This document shows, in pieces, positions 43,098 to 51,637 of a stretch of 64,000 nucleotides of DNA. The notes under the pieces were generated by a model, which searched no databases, had not been told where the DNA came from, and saw nothing but the letters and a program-made list of their open reading frames with translations. The stretch is from JBBROS01 sp038229135. Lineage in GTDB: Bacteria > Pseudomonadota > Alphaproteobacteria > Acetobacterales > Acetobacteraceae. The position numbers and the translations under genes are program-made. The first letter of the stretch is position 1. Each line of letters starts with the position of its first letter. The stretch spans positions 42,964 to 106,963 of the forward strand of contig JBBROS010000007.1 in NCBI GenBank assembly GCA_038229135.1, in the 5' to 3' direction.

Positions 43098-43515
43098 ACA
43101 CCGCCTCGCAGGGGCGTTGCTCGACGCGCTTGCCCGTGCCGCGCGTGCCCTGAAATCGGGCATCGATCGTGTAGCGCACGCGGGACAACGGACGGACGTG
43201 CCCGAGGCTGTAGGCCGAGTCGGCCGTCAGACCCGTAGCGAGCAGCATCGCATTGCCATCAGGCTGTATGATGCCATCGAGCGCCAGGTAGCCCTCCTGG
43301 CCCTGGACCCCTTTCTCGCCATGCAGCGTGCCGTTCTGCACGGATGCCACGTAACGGAGGTTGTAGCCCCTGACCCCATCTGCGGTGGCGGGGCAGGTGA
43401 ACAGCACCTGCCACGTTCCATCGAACTGCCGCCCGCCCTGCGCCTTCACCCTGTTCGTCGCGGCACCCATGAGGGCCAGCACCACGAGTGCGGCCCGAAA
43501 CGCGAATGCACCCAT
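43084..43515 (-). CDS. Small secreted hypothetical protein
   Basis: A 143-residue protein starting MGAFAFRAALVVLALMGAA, a signal peptide with probable cleavage after RVKA; GGAGGG precedes the ATG. The mature part begins GGRQFDGTWQVLFTCP and has two cysteines, one there and one near the end (EQRPCEAVF), which could form a disulfide. The FDGTW...G.L.G pattern and short beta strands suggest a small periplasmic beta-barrel, but I do not recognise the family. It converges with the CobC-like gene, overlapping by 14 bp. Confidence 0.75.
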   Translation of the reverse strand: MGAFAFRAALVVLALMGAATNRVKAQGGRQFDGTWQVLFTCPATADGVRGYNLRYVASVQNGTLHGEKGVQGQEGYLALDGIIQPDGNAMLLATGLTADSAYSLGHVRPLSRVRYTIDARFQGTRGTGKRVEQRPCEAVFTKQ

Positions 43516-43663
43516 CGCACCCTCCACCTCGAGCCCTCCAGTATGCGCAGATCGATCCGCCTCGTAAACGATCGCTCGGACCCGATGTGTCCCGCTCTCT
43601 CCGTCGCACGCACCGACGATCCAACCGGTCGCGTCCAAAGAGGGAGAGGGACGTGCGCTTCGG

Positions 43664-45988
43664 CTATCGCGGCATCGGCCCCGCCCGTCCGTCGCGCGCT
43701 GCCGTCAGCGCCGGGCCGCACGGGTCCGGCGCGGGCCGCCCGAGCGTGAGTCCCAGCCGGCCGGGCGTGATCGCCCCCCGCTCCACCTGCACCCGCGGCG
43801 CCATCCAGGCCCCCGTGGCGCGGATCGGCACGGTAGCGCCGAAGCCACCGAGCGGCACCGAGGGACGCAGCCGCATGTCGAGCTGCTCGGCCCCGAGATC
43901 GACCGAGCCGTCACCCTCGAGCCGCAGCCGGGTCGTGTCGAGTGCCAGCGCGGAGACGGTTGCCAGGCCCGCCTTCAGGTCCGCCCGGAGCGCGAGGCAT
44001 CGCACCCGGCTGCGCCCCTCCGCCTCAAGCATTGGCAGGCCCGCCCCCCGCAGCGCGGGGCCGATCAGCGCGAGCAGCAGCTCGTTCGGCACTTCACCCT
44101 CCACCAGCGCGACGCCCACCCGCCCGATGGCGGTGGCGGCCAGCGCCCGCGTGCCGTCGCCGGTGCCGGACAGCGCCACGTCCAGCTCCACCGCGCCCGA
44201 GCCTGGGGCAGGGAGCGTGAGGCCAGGTGCCTGGAGCGTGATGGCGAGGCTCGGCGGGAGCGTGGACGCATCGGCCAGGATCGTGGCCTGAACGACACCC
44301 CCGGGCGCCAAGGCATGCAGCGGATCGACCCGCAGCTTGCCCGCGTTCAACGCCACTCGCGCCTCCACCCCGCTGTAGCGCTGCCCGCGCCAGGTGGCCT
44401 GGCCTATCTGGAGCGTGAGGTCCGCATCCTGCCGCACCAGCGCCGTGAACGGCAGTGGCAGATCCGGGATGAGCCGCGCAGGGATGGGCGGGCTCGTCGC
44501 CGCAGGTGCCGCCGGAGCAGGCGTGGCAAGAGGGGCAGCTACCGGAGTCGCCATCGCATCGAAGTCCAGCCGTTGCGAGACGAGCGTGCCCCGAACCGCG
44601 AGCCGCGGCACGAGGCTGATGGCAAGGTCGCCCGACACGTCGCCCTGCTGCGCCGAGCCGCGGATGCCGCGCAGCGCCACCCCGCGCCCGACACCCCCGC
44701 GCCCGGCACTCCCGAGCCCGGCACTTCCGGGAGCGCCGCCAGCGGGTTCGCCGCCCGGCAACGACGCCGCACGCAGGTCGAGCGCCAACTCCCGCAACGG
44801 CGGCAGCGCCGCGCCCGCCTTCGCCGAGAGCGCGCCCAGATCGGCCACCCGCGCCGACACCGCGACGTCGAACGGCCCGGCCAACCCCGCCGTGCCTCGC
44901 AGGCTCGCCAGGACGCCTTCGCCCTCGAGCGCCACGTCCAGCGGCGCCGCGCCCGCCAGCGCCGCCTGCCAAGCGCCGGCCGTGCCCTTCAACGTCAGCG
45001 GCAGCCCGCCGAAGCTCAGCTCCGCCTCAACCCTGGTCGGCGCTGCCGAGACCTCCGCCACGAGTCGGCCCAGCCGCAGCCCCGGCGCCATGGCCCCGAG
45101 GTCCGACGCACCCGCCGACAGCCGAGCCGACTGCAACCCGCCCGCCGCGGAAACGGCGACCACCTGCACCTCGCGCAGCGGCGGCAGCGCCCGGCCTGCC
45201 AGCGTCGAGACGGACGCCAGGTCAGGCGCGAGCACCGTGGCGTGCCACTCCGCGCCCCCGCCCTGCACCGAGGCCGCGATCCCACCGCCCACCGCCGTCA
45301 GCTCCGACGCGCCCGTGGGCTGCCACTGTCCCCCGAGCGCCAACGCCACGCCATTCACCCGCGCCTGCCCGGTGATCGCTCCGCCCGCCGCCAGGGACAA
45401 CTCGGGCACGTCCAGTACCGCCGCGCCCTGGTTCGGCCCGGCCAGGAACGCGAGCCGGCCATCGATGATCCGCACCTCGCCCAGGACCGGCTCGGCCCTT
45501 GGCTTGGATGGCGCGGGCGTGGCATCGGGCTGTGGCGCCACCACCCGCCGCTCCCAGTTGCCCTGCCCGGTGGCGTTGCGCTCCAACTGGATGTCCGACC
45601 CCTCGAGCTGCACCCGGCGCAGCTCGACCCGCCCTTGCAGCAGCGGCAAGACGGCCACGGCCACCTCGACCCGTCGTATAGACGCGAGCGCTGCACGGCT
45701 GTAACCGGGCGGGTTCAGCAGCGTGGCACCCGACACCGTCAGGCGCGGCACGCCGGAGAGCAGGCTGGCCACCGACAGCCCGACCTCGCCCTCGATCCGG
45801 ATCGTGAGCCCCGTGGCCCGCTGCACGGCCTCGGCCACCCGCGCGCGCATGGCCGCACCATCCAGCAGCCGCGCCACGCCCCAGGCCCCGCCTGCCACAA
45901 TAACCAGGAGGGCCGCGAGAACCAGCAGGCGAACCCGCCGCCGCCGCCCGCGGCCGAGCCACCACTGGCGCAGCCGCCACTGACTCAC
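43664..45988 (-). CDS. AsmA family protein
   Basis: A 774-residue protein with one N-terminal membrane helix (VRLLVLAALLVIVAGGAWGVA), preceded by a run of arginines, followed by an AsmA N-terminal domain (RATGLTIRIEGEVGLSVASL, LTVSGATLLNPPGYSRAAL) and a long repetitive beta-rich periplasmic region. AsmA-like proteins are thought to bridge the membranes and move phospholipids to the outer membrane. The start is GTG at 45988, only 11 bp after rluC, so it belongs to the rarA-rluC operon. The C-terminus has the family block LLLALIGPALRGAG. Confidence 0.87.
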   Translation of the reverse strand: MSQWRLRQWWLGRGRRRRVRLLVLAALLVIVAGGAWGVARLLDGAAMRARVAEAVQRATGLTIRIEGEVGLSVASLLSGVPRLTVSGATLLNPPGYSRAALASIRRVEVAVAVLPLLQGRVELRRVQLEGSDIQLERNATGQGNWERRVVAPQPDATPAPSKPRAEPVLGEVRIIDGRLAFLAGPNQGAAVLDVPELSLAAGGAITGQARVNGVALALGGQWQPTGASELTAVGGGIAASVQGGGAEWHATVLAPDLASVSTLAGRALPPLREVQVVAVSAAGGLQSARLSAGASDLGAMAPGLRLGRLVAEVSAAPTRVEAELSFGGLPLTLKGTAGAWQAALAGAAPLDVALEGEGVLASLRGTAGLAGPFDVAVSARVADLGALSAKAGAALPPLRELALDLRAASLPGGEPAGGAPGSAGLGSAGRGGVGRGVALRGIRGSAQQGDVSGDLAISLVPRLAVRGTLVSQRLDFDAMATPVAAPLATPAPAAPAATSPPIPARLIPDLPLPFTALVRQDADLTLQIGQATWRGQRYSGVEARVALNAGKLRVDPLHALAPGGVVQATILADASTLPPSLAITLQAPGLTLPAPGSGAVELDVALSGTGDGTRALAATAIGRVGVALVEGEVPNELLLALIGPALRGAGLPMLEAEGRSRVRCLALRADLKAGLATVSALALDTTRLRLEGDGSVDLGAEQLDMRLRPSVPLGGFGATVPIRATGAWMAPRVQVERGAITPGRLGLTLGRPAPDPCGPALTAARDGRAGPMPR

Positions 45989-45999
45989 GCGGAAGCTGA

Positions 46000-46998
46000 T
46001 CACCGCCTGTAGGCGGGCTTTGGCGCCCGGTCCTCGAAGCCCAGAGTGTGGAACGTCTCGCGCATGTGCGCCGGCAGCGCCGCCTCCACGAACAGCCGCC
46101 CCCCCGCCGGGTGCGGCAGCTCGAGCGCGCGGGCGTGCAGGTGAAGCTTGTCGCTCAGCCCCTCGATCATTGCATTCCCGGCGCCGTTCTGGTCCGGCTC
46201 GTGATACTTCCGGTCCCCCACGATGGGCGCCCGCAGCGCCGCGCAGTGCACCCGCAGCTGGTGCGTACGGCCCGTGATCGGGCTCATCTCGAGCCAGGCC
46301 AGCTTTTGCCCGGCGTGGTCGAGCGTCACGTAATCCGTGACGGCCCGCTGCCCCTCCTCGTCGTCCCGCTCGGCCGGCACGCTCCGCTCGCCGCGCGGCC
46401 CGGTGTAGCGCAACAGCGGCAGGTCGATGCGGCCCTCCACCGGCACGGGCCGGCCGGCGACCACGGCCCAGTAGGTCTTCTTCACATCCCGCCCGCGGAA
46501 CAGCGCCGAAAGCTTTGCGGCCACGCCCGGCGTGCGCGCGAGCAGGATGACCCCCGACGTGTCCTTGTCGAGGCGATGCACCAGGCGCGGGCGCGGCTGC
46601 CCCTCTTCCCGCAGCCCGTCCAGCATGCCGTCCAGATGCTTGCGGATACCCGGACCGCCCTGCGTGGCAAGCCCGTGCGGCTTGTCGAGCACGATCAGAT
46701 GGTCGTCGCGATAGAGCACCATCTGCTCGCATTCGCGCCGCAGTTCGGGCGTGACGCCCAACGCCTCCAGCTGCGACGGCTTCGGCTTGGGAGGCGGCCC
46801 GGCCTTGAGCGGCGGCAGCCGGACGGCCTGCCCCGGAACCAGGCGCTCCGACGCCTCCACCCGCTTGCCATCCACGCGGATCTGCCCCGTGCGGCAGGCC
46901 TTCTGGATGGTCGCCTGCGTCACCCCGGGCACGTGCCGCCGCACCCACCTGTCGAGCCGGATCTCCGCCTCGTCATCCGTCACCACGCGCGCGTCCAT
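46000..46998 (-). CDS. rluC: RluA-family 23S rRNA pseudouridine synthase
   Basis: A 332-residue enzyme with an N-terminal S4 RNA-binding domain (residues about 12-65, RLDRWVRRHVPGVTQATIQK) and the catalytic motif HRLDKDTSGVILLAR with its aspartate nucleophile. RluC modifies 23S rRNA uridines near the peptidyl-transferase centre; RluD is less likely given the S4 domain and the rarA context. The start overlaps the rarA stop by 1 bp. Confidence 0.9.
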   Translation of the reverse strand: MDARVVTDDEAEIRLDRWVRRHVPGVTQATIQKACRTGQIRVDGKRVEASERLVPGQAVRLPPLKAGPPPKPKPSQLEALGVTPELRRECEQMVLYRDDHLIVLDKPHGLATQGGPGIRKHLDGMLDGLREEGQPRPRLVHRLDKDTSGVILLARTPGVAAKLSALFRGRDVKKTYWAVVAGRPVPVEGRIDLPLLRYTGPRGERSVPAERDDEEGQRAVTDYVTLDHAGQKLAWLEMSPITGRTHQLRVHCAALRAPIVGDRKYHEPDQNGAGNAMIEGLSDKLHLHARALELPHPAGGRLFVEAALPAHMRETFHTLGFEDRAPKPAYRR

Positions 46999-48290
46999 CA
47001 GCCTTTGCCCTCTCGTAACGCCGACCAGTGTGTGAGGCGCTTGGCCAGCTCGCGCTCGTAGCCGCGATCTTTCGGCTGGTAGTAGGCGGTCCGCGCCAAT
47101 CCGTCCGGGAAGTAGTCCTGGCCGGAGAACGCCTCCTCCGTGTCGTGGTCGTAGTCGTATCCGGCGCCGTAGCCCAACTGTTTCATCAGCTTCGTCGGCG
47201 CGTTCAAGATGTGAGCGGGCGGCGACAGGCTGCCCGTGGCCCGCGCCGCCTTGGCCGAGGCCTTCGCCGCGACATACAGCGCGTTAGACTTGGGTGCGGT
47301 GCCCAGATAGACGATGGCCTGCGCCAGCGCGAGCTCACCCTCGGGGCTGCCGAGCCGCTCGTATGTCTCCCACGCGGCGATGGCCTGCACGAGCGCCTGC
47401 GGGTCGGCCAGGCCCACGTCCTCCGAGGCGAACCGCACCAGGCGCCGGGCGATGTAGCGCGCGTCCTCCCCGCCCGCGACCATGCGCTGGAACCAGTAGA
47501 GCGCCGCGTCCGGGTCCGAGCCGCGAAGGGATTTGTGGAGCGCGGAGATGAGGTTGAAGTGCTCGTCTCGGTCCTTATCGTACAGCGCGGCACGCCGCCC
47601 GATGGCCTCGGCGAGCCCTGCCGCGTCGAGCGCCGGGCCGGGCGGCGTCGCGAAGAGCTGCTCGGCCATGTTGAGCAGGTAGCGCCCATCCCCATCAGCC
47701 ATGGCGCGGAGCGTGGCGCGCGCGTCGGGCTGCACCGGTAACGGGCGGCCAACTGCGGCCTCCGCACGCGCGAGCAGAAGCTCCATGGCCACGTCGTCCA
47801 GCCGGCGCAGGACGAACACCTGGCATCGGGACAGCAGGGCGCCGTTCAGCGCGAAGCTCGGGTTCTCGGTCGTGGCGCCGACCAGGAGGACGGTGCCGTT
47901 CTCGACGACGGGGAGGAAGCCGTCCTGTTGCGCCCGGTTGAATCGGTGCACCTCGTCCACGAACAACAACGTCCGCTGGCCCTGCGCCAGGCGCTGCCCG
48001 GCTTCCTCGAAGGCGCGCTTCAGGTCGGCCACGCCGGAGAACACCGCCGACATGGCCGTGAATCGCAAACCCGCCGCCTCGGCCAGCAGCCGCGCGATGG
48101 TCGTCTTGCCGACGCCGGGCGGGCCCCACAGGATGAGGGATGCGAGCGCGCCACGCTCGAGCATCCGCGTGATGGTGCCGGCAGCCCCGACGAGATGATC
48201 CTGGCCCACGATCTGCGCGAGCGTGGCCGGACGAAGGCGCTCAGCGAGAGGGGGGGCCACCGCCGCGCCGAGCAGGTCTTGAGGAGGCAT
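46998..48290 (-). CDS. rarA: Replication-associated recombination protein A (RarA/MgsA)
   Basis: A 430-residue AAA ATPase of the clamp-loader-like group. Walker A GPPGVGKTTIA and Walker B LLFVDEVHRF are clear, with sensor 1 ATTENPSFALNGALLSRC. RarA acts at stalled replication forks with SSB. The start at ATG 48290 is preferred over 48320, though neither has a good ribosome-binding site. It heads the rarA-rluC-AsmA operon downstream of rplQ. Confidence 0.95.
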   Translation of the reverse strand: MPPQDLLGAAVAPPLAERLRPATLAQIVGQDHLVGAAGTITRMLERGALASLILWGPPGVGKTTIARLLAEAAGLRFTAMSAVFSGVADLKRAFEEAGQRLAQGQRTLLFVDEVHRFNRAQQDGFLPVVENGTVLLVGATTENPSFALNGALLSRCQVFVLRRLDDVAMELLLARAEAAVGRPLPVQPDARATLRAMADGDGRYLLNMAEQLFATPPGPALDAAGLAEAIGRRAALYDKDRDEHFNLISALHKSLRGSDPDAALYWFQRMVAGGEDARYIARRLVRFASEDVGLADPQALVQAIAAWETYERLGSPEGELALAQAIVYLGTAPKSNALYVAAKASAKAARATGSLSPPAHILNAPTKLMKQLGYGAGYDYDHDTEEAFSGQDYFPDGLARTAYYQPKDRGYERELAKRLTHWSALREGKG

Positions 48291-48299
48291 CAGGAGAGA

Positions 48300-48320
48300 A
48301 TGGGGCGACCACGGCCCCAT
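48300..48320. promoter_or_regulatory. Inverted repeat upstream of rarA
   Basis: ATGGGGC and GCCCCAT (48300-48306 and 48314-48320) flank a 7-base loop, 10 bp before the rarA start and 73 bp after rplQ. It could terminate the rplQ transcript or regulate rarA; no T-run follows on the minus strand. Confidence 0.4.
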
Positions 48321-48392
48321 TTCGAGCGCCAGCGGGCCGGTTCCACCCGCCCCAGGAGGGACGGATGAGACCCAGCAGACCCGGACCTGAGC

Positions 48393-48818
48393 TTAATCCT
48401 CGCTGTCGTCTTCCTCTTCGCGCGCCTGCACCGGGCCGCTATCGAGGCCCTTGGCGGCCGGGTCGCGATCGACAAGCTCGATCACGGCCATCGTCGCCAT
48501 GTCGCCGTAGCGGAGCCCGGCGCGCAGGACGCGGGCGTAGCCGCCAGGGCGCGCCTTGTAGCGATCCGCCAGCGTGGTGAACAGCTTGTCCACCAGCTTC
48601 TCATCCTGCAGTTGCGACAGCGCCTGGCGCCGCGCATGCAGACCGCCGCGCTTGCCGAGCGAGATCAGCTTCTCCGCCACCGGCCGCAGCTCCTTCGCCT
48701 TGGGCAGCGTGGTGGTGATCTGCTCGTGCTTCAGCAGCGCGTGGGCCATGTTGCGGAACATGGCCGCGCGATGGGTGGACGTGACGCCGAGCTTACGGCC
48801 GGCAACCCCGTGACGCAT
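48393..48818 (-). CDS. rplQ: 50S ribosomal protein L17
   Basis: The 141-residue product begins MRHGVAGRKLGVTSTHRAAM, the family hallmark. Its C-terminus is strongly acidic (AREEEDDSED), an extension beyond the bacterial core. L17 lies near the exit tunnel. It is the last gene of the rpsM-rpsK-rpoA-rplQ unit, 20 bp after rpoA. Confidence 0.97.
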   Translation of the reverse strand: MRHGVAGRKLGVTSTHRAAMFRNMAHALLKHEQITTTLPKAKELRPVAEKLISLGKRGGLHARRQALSQLQDEKLVDKLFTTLADRYKARPGGYARVLRAGLRYGDMATMAVIELVDRDPAAKGLDSGPVQAREEEDDSED

Positions 48819-48838
48819 GATACTACTCCCTTACAGGC

Positions 48839-49858
48839 TCAAAACGGCTCGTCGAGCCGCTTGGCCAGGTCTTCGATGTTCTCCGGCGGCCAGCCGGCCA
48901 CGTTCATGGCGAGCGACAGGCCCATGGCCGTGAGCACTTCCTTGATCTCGTTCAACGACTTCCGCCCGAAGTTCGGCGTGCGGAGCATTTCCTGCTCGGT
49001 CTTCTGCACCAGGTCGCCGATGTAGACGATGTTGTCGTTCTTCAGGCAGTTCGCGCTGCGGACCGAGAGCTCGAGTTCGTCGACCTTGCGGAGCAGGTTG
49101 CGGTTGAATGGCAGGTCGTCATGCACCTCGTCCGCGCGCGCCAGCTGCGGCTCGTCGAAGTTGATGAACAGCTGGAGCTGGTCCTGCAGGATGCGGGCGG
49201 CAAGCGCCACCGCGTCCTCGGGCGTGACGGCACCGTTCGTCTCGACCTGCAGCAGCAACTTGTCGTAGTCCGTTACCTGACCGACGCGCGTGGGCTCGAC
49301 CTTATAGCTGACGCGCTTGACCGGCGAGTAGATCGCATCGATCGGGATCAGTCCGATCGGCGCATCCTCGGGCCGGTTCGACGCGGCCGGGACGTAGCCC
49401 TTGCCGAGGTTGACGGTAAACTCCATGCCGAGCTTCACGCCGTCGTCGAGGGTGCAGAGCACGAGGTCTGGGTTCATCACCTCGATATCGTGGCCGGTCT
49501 GGATCTGGGCTGCCGTAACCTCGCCAGGGCCGGTCGCGGTCAATACCATGCGCTTCGGGCCTTCGCCGTGCATCCGCAGCGCGAGCTGCTTGATGTTCAG
49601 AACGATGTCCGTAACGTCTTCCCGCACGCCCGCGATGCTGCTGAACTCGTGCAGCACGCCGTCGATCTGCACGGCCGTGACGGCAGCGCCTTGCAGCGAG
49701 CTGAGCAGCACGCGGCGGACGGCGTTGCCGAGAGTCATACCGAAGCCGCGCTCGAGTGGCTCGGCCACGACGGTCGCGATGCGGTGCGGGTCGGAGCCGG
49801 GCTCGACGTCGAGCTTCTCCGGCTTGATCAGGCTTTGCCAGTTCCTCTGGAGGGCCAT
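48839..49858 (-). CDS. rpoA: RNA polymerase alpha subunit
   Basis: The 339-residue product has the N-terminal assembly domain (FGMTLGNAVRRVLLSSLQGAAV) and the C-terminal DNA- and activator-binding domain (ELSVRSANCLKNDNIVYIGD, FGRKSLNEIKEVL). The ATG at 49858 has GGAG eight bases upstream. No rpsD lies before it, as is usual in alphaproteobacteria. Confidence 0.98.
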   Translation of the reverse strand: MALQRNWQSLIKPEKLDVEPGSDPHRIATVVAEPLERGFGMTLGNAVRRVLLSSLQGAAVTAVQIDGVLHEFSSIAGVREDVTDIVLNIKQLALRMHGEGPKRMVLTATGPGEVTAAQIQTGHDIEVMNPDLVLCTLDDGVKLGMEFTVNLGKGYVPAASNRPEDAPIGLIPIDAIYSPVKRVSYKVEPTRVGQVTDYDKLLLQVETNGAVTPEDAVALAARILQDQLQLFINFDEPQLARADEVHDDLPFNRNLLRKVDELELSVRSANCLKNDNIVYIGDLVQKTEQEMLRTPNFGRKSLNEIKEVLTAMGLSLAMNVAGWPPENIEDLAKRLDEPF

Positions 49859-49927
49859 CGGTCGTCTCCAACAATGCAGGACGGCGCCACGAACATGCGC
49901 GGCGCCGTCGTATTCAGGTGCGGCGGC

Positions 49928-50323
49928 TCAGACCCGGCGGCGCTTGCGCGGGCGACAGCCATTGTGCGGGATGGGCGTCATGTCGCGGATCGCGGTGATT
50001 GCGAAGCCAACGGCCTGCAGCGCCCGCAACGCGCTCTCGCGCCCCGATCCCGGACCGCTCACCTCGATCTCAAGCGTCTCCATCCCGTGCTCGCGTGCCT
50101 TCCGGCCCGCATCCTCGGCAGCGACCTGCGCAGCGTAGGGCGTGCTCTTGCGGCTGCCCTTGAACCCCTGCGTCCCGGACGACGACCAGGCGATCGTGTT
50201 GCCCTGTGCGTCCGTGATGGTGACCATGGTGTTGTTGAAGGTCGCGCTGACATGCGCGACGCCGGCGATGATGTTCTTGCGCTCCTTGCGACGGGGAGTG
50301 CGGGCGGTGGCGGGCTTCGCCAT
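49928..50323 (-). CDS. rpsK: 30S ribosomal protein S11
   Basis: A 131-residue protein with the S11 signatures HVSATFNNTMVTITDAQGN and IRDMTPIPHNGCRPRKRRRV. It lines the 30S platform near the E site. It is placed between rpsM and rpoA. Confidence 0.98.
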   Translation of the reverse strand: MAKPATARTPRRKERKNIIAGVAHVSATFNNTMVTITDAQGNTIAWSSSGTQGFKGSRKSTPYAAQVAAEDAGRKAREHGMETLEIEVSGPGSGRESALRALQAVGFAITAIRDMTPIPHNGCRPRKRRRV

Positions 50324-50377
50324 GGGTCTTCGTCCTGACTGTTCGTGCGTGCGATAGGGGTCGGGCCGGGAGGCCCG

Positions 50378-50755
50378 TTACTTCGTGACCTTCTTCTTGC
50401 CGGCGATCGCGACAGCCTTGCCCTTACGGGTGCGCGCGTTCGTGTGCGTCCGCTGGCCATGAACCGGCAGGCCGCGGCGATGGCGGAGGCCACGGTAGCA
50501 GCCGAGGTCCATCAGACGCTTGATGTTCATCGCAACCTCACGGCGAAGGTCGCCCTCCACGCGGTAGTCGCGGTCGATCAATTCCCTCAGGCGAAGCACC
50601 TCGTCGTCGCTCAGCTGGTTCACCCGGCGCTCGTCGGGGATGCTCAACTGATCGCAGATCGCCTTGGCGTTGGTCGGGCCGATCCCATAGATGTAACGCA
50701 GGCTGATCAGCACCCGCTTGTTGGTCGGAATGTTCACACCGGCAATACGCGCCAC
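50378..50755 (-). CDS. rpsM: 30S ribosomal protein S13
   Basis: A 125-residue protein starting with GTG (MARIAGVNIPTNKRVLISL), with AGGAG upstream. The C-terminus GQRTHTNARTRKGKAVAIAG contacts the P-site tRNA. It is the first gene after the promoter at 50904-50931, and the long leader (about 150 bases) may carry regulation. Confidence 0.97.
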   Translation of the reverse strand: MARIAGVNIPTNKRVLISLRYIYGIGPTNAKAICDQLSIPDERRVNQLSDDEVLRLRELIDRDYRVEGDLRREVAMNIKRLMDLGCYRGLRHRRGLPVHGQRTHTNARTRKGKAVAIAGKKKVTK

Positions 50756-50903
50756 GCTGCTCTCTCCTGCTCGCCCCCAAGCAGTGTCTGCCAGCGGGCC
50801 GGTCGATCTCGGACCTGTGCTCGCCCTGGCTGCTGCCATGGCGCTGAAGGCCCATAAACGGTTCATGCGCCGCCTTCGAAGACCGAAGGGGCGAAGGGCG
50901 CGG

Positions 50904-50931
50904 ACTATACAAGGCATCGCGCCCGAGTCAA
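50904..50931 (-). promoter_or_regulatory. Sigma70-type promoter for rpsM-rpsK-rpoA-rplQ
   Basis: On the minus strand TTGACT (50926-50931) and TATAGT (50904-50909) are separated by 16 bp, close to consensus and unusual in this GC-rich window. It lies just after the adk stop, about 150 bp before rpsM. Confidence 0.75.
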
Positions 50932-50941
50932 CGCGATCTGA

Positions 50942-51637
50942 TCAACTTGTCGTGAGTTGCCCCGCTTTCGCTCCGAGCCCTTCGGATCTGACCCGTGCGA
51001 GGATCGCTTCGATCTCCTCACTCACCTGGTCCATCTCTGCCATCCCATCGATGGTCATCAACCGCCCGAGCGACGTGTAGTGCGGCAGGATGGGCGCCGT
51101 CTGCGTGTGATACACCTCGAGCCGGGCTGCGACCGTCTCTCGGCGATCGTCTGCACGCCGGACGAACTCATGTGAGCCGCACACATCGCACACGCCCTCC
51201 ACATGAGGCTTGTGGAACTGGTCGTGATAGCCCGCCCCGCACCGCCCACAGGTGAACCGCCCGGCAATGCGTTCGACCAGCATCGCGTCGTCGACCTTCA
51301 GCTCGATCACGGCGTCGAGCCGCTTGCCCGCATGCTCCAACATGCGGTCCAGGGCCTCGGCCTGCGCAACGTTGCGCGGGAAGCCGTCGAGGATGAACCC
51401 CTCGCGTGCATCCGGCTGCCCGATCCGGCCCTCGAGCATCGAGACCAGCAGCGTGTCGGGCACGAGTTGCCCGCTCTCCATGATCGCCTTCGCCCGCTGG
51501 CCGGTCTCGCTACCCGCCGCCACCTCGGCCCGCAGCATATCGCCGGTCGAGACCTGCACCATGCCGTGCCGCTGCTCCAGCCGCTTCGCCTGTGTCCCCT
51601 TTCCCGCCCCAGGCGGGCCCAGCAGGATCAGGTTCAT
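50942..51637 (-). CDS. adk: Adenylate kinase
   Basis: Adenylate kinase equilibrates ATP, ADP and AMP. The 231-residue product has P-loop GPPGAGKGTQ and FILDGFPRN. The LID domain carries four cysteines (130, 133, 150, 153; CGRCG and CDVCG), indicating a structural zinc site. It is coupled to secY by an ATGA overlap. adk between secY and rpsM is a common alphaproteobacterial arrangement. Confidence 0.97.
   Translation of the reverse strand: MNLILLGPPGAGKGTQAKRLEQRHGMVQVSTGDMLRAEVAAGSETGQRAKAIMESGQLVPDTLLVSMLEGRIGQPDAREGFILDGFPRNVAQAEALDRMLEHAGKRLDAVIELKVDDAMLVERIAGRFTCGRCGAGYHDQFHKPHVEGVCDVCGSHEFVRRADDRRETVAARLEVYHTQTAPILPHYTSLGRLMTIDGMAEMDQVSEEIEAILARVRSEGLGAKAGQLTTS

Noticed and set aside
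48300..48320. Intrinsic terminator after rplQ
   Set aside because: The hairpin is good, but no U-run follows it on the minus strand and it lies closer to the rarA start than to the rplQ stop; listed only as an inverted repeat.
50756..50903. rpmJ (L36) gene between secY and rpsM
   Set aside because: No frame with the L36 cysteine pattern is present; adk occupies this place and the rest is leader sequence.
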